From Cetobacterium_A somerae (GTDB lineage Bacteria; Fusobacteriota; Fusobacteriia; Fusobacteriales; Fusobacteriaceae): a stretch of DNA of 64,000 bases. The notes beneath the pieces were generated by a model. The model was given only the letters and a program-made list of their open reading frames with translations. It made no database searches and had not been told where the DNA came from. Numbering within the stretch: position 1 is the stretch's first letter; the number at the start of each line of letters is the position of its first letter. The stretch lies in assembly GCF_044784365.2 (NCBI RefSeq), contig NZ_CP173062.2. The stretch is one strand, 5' to 3'. The position numbers and the translations under genes are program-made. Of this stretch, positions 59,422 through 64,000 are shown piece by piece.

Positions 59422-59514
59422 CATTTTCTAATAAATTTTTGTAGGAAGTTTTAGATATTTTAAGAACAATTATAAAGTAGTATTAATATAAATACAATAT
59501 AAATCTATAAAATC

Positions 59515-59548
59515 CTACTAAATTAATTTTTATTTTTTAATTTAGTAG
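59515..59548 (+). promoter_or_regulatory. Perfect 12-bp inverted repeat in the efflux-operon leader
   Basis: CTACTAAATTAA (59515-59526) and TTAATTTAGTAG (59537-59548) flank a 10-nt U-rich loop, 23 nt before the ATG, followed by ATTTTT. It may be an operator for a regulator encoded elsewhere or a terminator-like attenuator. Confidence 0.65.
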
Positions 59549-59571
59549 ATTTTTATCAGGAGTGAGGGATT

Positions 59572-61002
59572 ATGAAATCTTATATTTTTTTTGTTATTTT
59601 GCCTTTTTTATTAACAGGTTGTTTTGGTACTCCTAAGGTTACGGAAACTCCTATTAAAACATTAATTACAGAAAACAAACCACAAAATAGCAACATTTTT
59701 TTTAAGTCACAACAATGGTGGCTTAGCACAAATAATCAGCAATTGATTTCTCTAATTGATGAGGTTTTAAAAACAAATAGTGAAATTAAAATAGCTAAAC
59801 TAAACATTGAAAAAGCAATGTATACCTTAAATTCTACAAAAAACTCTAATCTTTCTAGCATAGATTTAGGAGGAAGTTGGAATAGAAATCATGTTTTAAC
59901 ATCTCATGTAAAAACAGATCTTCCTATAAAAGATATCAAAAATAGCGATACTATTGATATGGGCTCTTTGGCTATTCAAGGACAATATATCTTTGATATT
60001 TGGGGAAAATTTGATGCTCTACAAAATCAAGCTCAATATTCAAAATTAGCTACAGAACTTCAGAGTGAATGGAGTACTCTAACTCTTTCAACAACAGTTG
60101 CAAATCTTTATGGAAAATATATTTTACTTACAAAAGAAGAGAATATACTAAAGAAAAAATTTAATATTGCAAAAGAGGTCTTAAACTATCAAAATATTCT
60201 TTATCAAACTGGACTTGGAAATAAAGAAAGCATTTTAAACGCTGACAATAATGTTAACTCTTTAAATCAAAAAATTGCCGAAATTACTGTTCAAAAAACT
60301 ACTTTAAAAAATAGTTTTTACTCTCTTGTTGGAAATATAAAATCTAAAAACATAGATAAAATTTTATCAAATATAGATTATAATACTCCTCAGTTTGATT
60401 ATTTTTTAAATATTCCTGAATATATTGATTCGGATATAGTTATTAATAGACCTGATGTAAAATATTATTTGGCCTTAATTAACTCACAGAAAGAAAATTT
60501 AAAGTCTTTAAAAGCTGATTTCTATCCTAGATTTTCTATTACTGGAAAATATGAATATCAAAATTTGAATATTCAAGATTTATTAAAAGCTCATAGTACA
60601 TTATGGGAGTTTGGACCAAGTTTATATCTACCTCTATTTAATAGGAATTTACTTACTCAAAATTATAATATCGGTGGAGTTGATTTAAATATTTTTATAG
60701 AAAATTATAACAACAACTTAATTAAAGCCTACCAAGATATCAACAATAATCTCAATGCTTTAAAAACATCAAAAAGAAATAATGAATTAGAAGAAAAAAA
60801 TTATAGCAATGTAAAATCTACTTATAACGATAATAATACCTTATATCAAATTGGTAGTATATCAAAACTTGAACTGTTGAATCAAAAGAATAATTTGCTT
60901 GATACTGAATTAAGCTATATTGAAAATAATTTTACACTATACACAAATCAAATTAACTTAATCGGATCCCTTGGTGGTTACTATAAAAATGAGGTGAAAT
61001 AA
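59572..61002 (+). CDS. TolC/OprM-type outer-membrane efflux lipoprotein
   Basis: A 476-residue protein with lipobox PFLLTGCFG (Cys17). QQWWLSTNNQQLISLIDEVLKTNSEIKIAKLNIEKA and the later WEFGPSLYLPLFNR and LYQIGSISKLELLNQKNNLLDTELSYIEN are typical of the two TolC repeats. Acting as the trimeric exit duct, it pairs with the EmrA- and EmrB-like proteins encoded just downstream. It is the first gene of the operon. Confidence 0.92.
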   Translation: MKSYIFFVILPFLLTGCFGTPKVTETPIKTLITENKPQNSNIFFKSQQWWLSTNNQQLISLIDEVLKTNSEIKIAKLNIEKAMYTLNSTKNSNLSSIDLGGSWNRNHVLTSHVKTDLPIKDIKNSDTIDMGSLAIQGQYIFDIWGKFDALQNQAQYSKLATELQSEWSTLTLSTTVANLYGKYILLTKEENILKKKFNIAKEVLNYQNILYQTGLGNKESILNADNNVNSLNQKIAEITVQKTTLKNSFYSLVGNIKSKNIDKILSNIDYNTPQFDYFLNIPEYIDSDIVINRPDVKYYLALINSQKENLKSLKADFYPRFSITGKYEYQNLNIQDLLKAHSTLWEFGPSLYLPLFNRNLLTQNYNIGGVDLNIFIENYNNNLIKAYQDINNNLNALKTSKRNNELEEKNYSNVKSTYNDNNTLYQIGSISKLELLNQKNNLLDTELSYIENNFTLYTNQINLIGSLGGYYKNEVK

Positions 61003-61003
61003 A

Positions 61004-62167
61004 TTGGATAATCAAACTACAAACCAAAATATCGTGACGGATGAAACTAAAAATAAAAATAGAAAAGATGCTAAAAAAAAGATGGGTATTTTTCTTTTAA
61101 TTATACTCATTATTGGAGTTTTATATCTACTTTATTATTTCTTTTTCTTAAAAGGATATGAAGAAACTGAAAATGCTTATATTCATGGAAATCAAGTTTC
61201 TATAACAACGCAAGTTAGTGGTGTTATCAATGAAATTAACGTAGAGGATACTCAATCTATAGATGTTGGTACCCCTGTTATAAAATTAGATACTATTGAT
61301 TATGAAATTGCTCTAAAAAACGCTGAAACAAAATTAGCAGATGCTGTTAGAAAATACTATACATTACAAAATAGTGTAAAGCTTAATGAAGATAGTGTTG
61401 CAATTGCTAAAGCTAACTTAACTCTTGCTGATAAAACTTTAAAAAGACAAACTATATCTAGTAGCACTGGTATAACAAGCAAAGAGAACTTTGATACAAC
61501 TAATTTCAAATATATAGATAGTAAAAATAGTTACGAACAAAGTTTAACTAATTTAGAAAATAGTAAAATTCAAGCTTTTAGCAACGATATATATTCTCAT
61601 CCTCTTGTTGCTGCTGCTATTGAAAATCTTAAAAATGCTTATTACAACTTAGAAAAAACTAAAATTTTCTCTCCAATTTCTGGAGTTATTGCTCAAAAGC
61701 AAGTTGAATTAGGACAACAAGTAAAAGCTGGACAAACACTTTTTACTGTTGTTGACTTAAACAAAACTTGGGTTAATGCAAATTTTAAAGAAACTCAACT
61801 TGGAGATATAAAACCTGGAAATTATGTTGAAATTGTTAGTGATTTAAATGGTAAAACTTACAAAGGAGTTGTTTCTGGAATATCTGCTGGATCTGGTAGT
61901 GCTTTTGCTTTAATTCCAACACAAAATGCCACTGGAAACTGGATTAAAATTGTTCAGAGAGTTCCCGTTAGAATTGATTTTGATCACGAAAGTTTAGAAA
62001 AGAATGGAATTTTACCAATTGGAACAAGCTTAACTGTCACAGTTAATACAAATAAAAATATTGATATTCAAAATCAATTTAAAGAACAAAAATCAGAACT
62101 TTACAAAATTGATGAAAATAAATTAAGTGTATTAATTGAAAAAATAGTTAAAGATAATAGCTTTTAA
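61004..62167 (+). CDS. emrA: HlyD/EmrA-type periplasmic adaptor
   Basis: A 387-residue membrane-fusion protein starting at TTG, 1 nt after the TolC-like gene; GAGGTG lies within that gene's end. One helix (about 27-50) anchors it. Then come the biotinyl-lipoyl half motif ENAYIHGNQVSITTQVSGVINEINVEDTQSI, a coiled-coil hairpin (about 100-205) and the second half FSPISGVIAQKQVELGQQVKAGQ. It links the inner pump and the outer duct. Confidence 0.93.
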   Translation: MDNQTTNQNIVTDETKNKNRKDAKKKMGIFLLIILIIGVLYLLYYFFFLKGYEETENAYIHGNQVSITTQVSGVINEINVEDTQSIDVGTPVIKLDTIDYEIALKNAETKLADAVRKYYTLQNSVKLNEDSVAIAKANLTLADKTLKRQTISSSTGITSKENFDTTNFKYIDSKNSYEQSLTNLENSKIQAFSNDIYSHPLVAAAIENLKNAYYNLEKTKIFSPISGVIAQKQVELGQQVKAGQTLFTVVDLNKTWVNANFKETQLGDIKPGNYVEIVSDLNGKTYKGVVSGISAGSGSAFALIPTQNATGNWIKIVQRVPVRIDFDHESLEKNGILPIGTSLTVTVNTNKNIDIQNQFKEQKSELYKIDENKLSVLIEKIVKDNSF

Positions 62168-62181
62168 GGAGGTTCTGTATT

Positions 62182-63660
62182 ATGAACTCATCAATTATTT
62201 TTGCTACAATTGCTCTAGCTATTGGTTCTTTTATGAATGTCCTCGATATGACTATTGTTAATGTTTCTCTAAGTCATATTGCAGGAGATTTTGCTGTAGC
62301 TCCTGATCAAGGTACATGGGTTATAACTTCTTACGCTGTAGCTGAAGCTATATTTTTACCTCTTATCGGGTGGTTAACTAAACGTTTAGGAATTATTAAA
62401 CAATATTTAGGTGCAACACTACTTTTTACTTTAGCTAGTATGCTTTGTGGTATTAGTCCTTCCTATAGTTTTCTTTTAACTATGAGAATTTTACAAGGTG
62501 TTGTTGGAGCTAGTATGATTCCATTGTCTCAAACACTTATGTTACAACTATATCCTAAAGAAAAAAAGGGAATAGCTTTAGGAATTTGGTCTATGACCAT
62601 CGTTATAGCTCCTGTTGTTGGTCCTGTTCTTGGAGGATGGGTTACTGATACTGCTTCTTGGAGATGGTGTTTTTATATAAATCTTCCTTTTGGTATTATA
62701 TCTAGTTTAATTGTTTATTATATCTTTAAAAAAGATATTGCTAAAGAAAAAACTGTTAAAGAACCTGTTGATATCATTGGATTTATATTTTTGGCCATTG
62801 GTGTTGGATCTTTACAACTTATGTTGGATAAAGGAAACGATTTAGATTGGTTTTCTAATAATACTATTATTGGTCTTAGTATATCAGCTTTTGTTTTTTT
62901 AGTCCTCTTGGTCATTTGGGAATGGCATCATGAATCTCCTGTGGTTAACGTAAGATTATTTTTAAATAGAAACTTCTGTGTTGGATCTTTCTCTTTGATG
63001 TTTTCTGTCCTAGCTTACTTCAGTGGTGTTGTTGCTATACCCCTTTGGTTACAAAACTATATGGGATATACAGCTTTCATTAGTGGAAAGTCCACTTGTA
63101 CTTTAGGTGTAGCTATTTTAATGGTAGCTCCAATATTAGGTAAAAAAATAGATCATCTAGATTCTAGAAAGGTTGCTGCCCTTGGATTTTTTCTATTAGG
63201 TATTTCAACATTTTTAACATCTAATTATTCTCCTCAAATAACTCCAGCTTATGTTGGACTAACTAGATTTTTCAATGGTTTTGGTGTAGGAATTTTCTTC
63301 ATAGCTTTAAATACACTAACGCTTTCAAACATTAGTAATGAAAATTTAGCTAGCGCATCTGGAATTTATAATTTTATGAGAAATATTGGAAGTAGTTTAG
63401 GGACCTCATTAGTTATTCCTGCATGGAATCATACAATGGCTTTTCATCATACCATGATGGCTTCTGGTATAACAACAGCAAACCCTAATATTAATAGTGC
63501 TATAAGTACTTCTGCTCAATCACTAGCATTAATAAATCAGCAAGTTGTTGTTCAATCTTCGATTATGGGGATTAATGATGTTTTAATTGGAAGTGGAGTT
63601 ATATCTCTTTTATTGATACCATTTCTTTTCCTCGCCAAATCAACAAAACCAGTTACATAG
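62182..63660 (+). CDS. emrB: DHA2-family MFS drug efflux pump (EmrB/QacA)
   Basis: A 492-residue, 14-helix MFS transporter. NVLDMTIVNVSLSHIAGDFAVAPDQGTWVITSYAVAEAIFLPLIGWL is motif D1 and the following helix, RILQGVVGASMIPLSQ carries motif B and WSMTIVIAPVVGPVLGGWVTD is motif C of antiporters. With the adaptor and duct it forms a proton-driven tripartite pump for amphipathic toxins such as bile acids or drugs. The last gene, followed by a terminator. Confidence 0.94.
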   Translation: MNSSIIFATIALAIGSFMNVLDMTIVNVSLSHIAGDFAVAPDQGTWVITSYAVAEAIFLPLIGWLTKRLGIIKQYLGATLLFTLASMLCGISPSYSFLLTMRILQGVVGASMIPLSQTLMLQLYPKEKKGIALGIWSMTIVIAPVVGPVLGGWVTDTASWRWCFYINLPFGIISSLIVYYIFKKDIAKEKTVKEPVDIIGFIFLAIGVGSLQLMLDKGNDLDWFSNNTIIGLSISAFVFLVLLVIWEWHHESPVVNVRLFLNRNFCVGSFSLMFSVLAYFSGVVAIPLWLQNYMGYTAFISGKSTCTLGVAILMVAPILGKKIDHLDSRKVAALGFFLLGISTFLTSNYSPQITPAYVGLTRFFNGFGVGIFFIALNTLTLSNISNENLASASGIYNFMRNIGSSLGTSLVIPAWNHTMAFHHTMMASGITTANPNINSAISTSAQSLALINQQVVVQSSIMGINDVLIGSGVISLLLIPFLFLAKSTKPVT

Positions 63661-63670
63661 TTTGGAATAA

Positions 63671-63704
63671 AAATTGCTTATTAATTATAGTAAGCAATTT
63701 TTTT
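63671..63704 (+). terminator. Terminator of the efflux operon
   Basis: A 10-bp stem AAATTGCTTA/TAAGCAATTT followed by Ts. The 80 nt between it and 63784 hold no gene that I can see. Confidence 0.85.
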
Positions 63705-63783
63705 ATGCAAAGATAAATTCCTGAAGCTCTTTTATATTAAGTTTTTATAATTGACCACTCTTCTGACTTAATAACAATTATAT

Positions 63784-64000
63784 CTACTCATATCTTATTT
63801 TTTCTTTCAAAGAGTATCCTGAAAGATTATTTTTTATTTTCAGAATTTCAGAAATTATAGAAACTCCAATCTCTTTAGGGCTTCCTGAGGAAATATCAAG
63901 TCCTATTGGAGAATAAACTTTTTCTAATTCCACTACAGGTATTCCCTCTTTTTCAAGTTCATTAAAAGTTTTTTTCACTTTACTTCTACTCCCAATCATT
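63784..64000 (-). CDS. XdhC-family protein (partial, C-terminal 72 codons)
   Basis: The fragment reads MIGSRSKVKKTFNELEKEGIP, then VYSPIGLDISSGSPKEIGVSIISEIL and ends KEKIRYE. The IGSRSK..T..EL and P(I/L)GLDIG..SP.EIA.SI pattern is the C-terminal XdhC/CoxI domain. XdhC proteins help insert or sulfurate the molybdenum cofactor of xanthine dehydrogenase-type enzymes. The Met at 63999 is probably internal; the true start is outside the window. Confidence 0.85.
   Translation of the reverse strand, partial: MIGSRSKVKKTFNELEKEGIPVVELEKVYSPIGLDISSGSPKEIGVSIISEILKIKNNLSGYSLKEKIRYE

Overview
The window reads as chromosomal DNA of a strongly AT-rich, Gram-negative-type (diderm) anaerobe. Lipid A-type glycosyltransferases, a TonB-dependent receptor, TraT and TolC-like lipoproteins show an outer membrane. 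The anaerobic (cbi) cobalamin pathway, B12-dependent glycerol dehydratase, ThiGH-type thiazole synthesis and a glmS ribozyme, together with the base composition, point to Fusobacteriota. A Cetobacterium- or Ilyobacter-like member of Fusobacteriaceae is my best guess. This is inference from gene content, not a database match. No phage, insertion sequence or CRISPR array was seen.

Region 1 (1-7.4 kb): a divergent envelope-modification locus. A UDP-glucuronate-epimerase-like enzyme (partial), a LAB_N membrane protein and a DPM1/ArnC/RgtE-type glycosyltransferase run leftward. A two-component system and an ArnT/RgtD-type GT39 transferase run rightward. The gap between them holds two matching promoters, each with an 11-bp-period TTTAC direct repeat exactly 10 bp upstream of TATAAT. 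Then come a methyltransferase, a TudS/DUF523 protein and a small exported protein.

Region 2 (7.5-20 kb): a leftward cobalamin operon, cbiP-cbiB-cobD-cbiA-cbiC-cbiD-cbiE-cbiT-cbiL-cbiF-cbiG-cbiH-cbiJ plus a zinc-ribbon gene, behind a strong promoter and a cobalamin riboswitch. cbiD is split by a one-base frame change at an A7 run that is also a -1 slippery site.

Region 3 (20-29.2 kb): an orphan 512-residue protein, then the consumer of B12: a glycerol dehydratase operon (GlcG/HbpS-like gene, dhaB, dhaC, dhaE, dhaF, dhaG and a PocR-type AraC regulator), divergent from 1,3-propanediol dehydrogenase dhaT. The medium subunit lacks the N-terminal extension of microcompartment enzymes, so the dehydratase is probably cytosolic.

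Region 4 (29.2-34.8 kb): a three-gene leftward operon whose middle gene is a HesB-like protein with an in-frame TGA followed by Cys and a good bacterial SECIS-like hairpin. I read it as a selenoprotein that ordinary gene callers miss. Next are a flavin reductase, a MATE pump, a Na+/Ca2+ exchanger, a hydrolase that appears to start at AUU, and a YczE-type membrane protein.

Region 5 (34.8-43 kb): a TPP riboswitch and terminator controlling thiS-thiG-thiH-thiF-thiE; a kinase-less membrane sensor paired with a LytTR regulator; TraT; an alpha/beta hydrolase; and a six-gene tRNA operon.

Region 6 (43-54.5 kb): the glmS ribozyme and glmS, a DMT transporter, a second cobalamin riboswitch driving a BtuB-like receptor and a YkgJ-type protein, NlpC/P60 and META lipoproteins, an unknown exported protein, a three-gene tRNA operon with a second identical tRNA-Leu(UAA), and a split ThrE exporter.

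Region 7 (54.5-64 kb): a MocR regulator divergent from two overlapping MATE genes, a flavodoxin-like protein, coaBC, a tripartite EmrAB/TolC-like efflux operon with a hairpin in its leader, and the 3' end of an XdhC-type gene.

The main theme is a B12 economy: synthesis (riboswitch 1), uptake (riboswitch 2) and use (glycerol dehydratase) lie within 30 kb.
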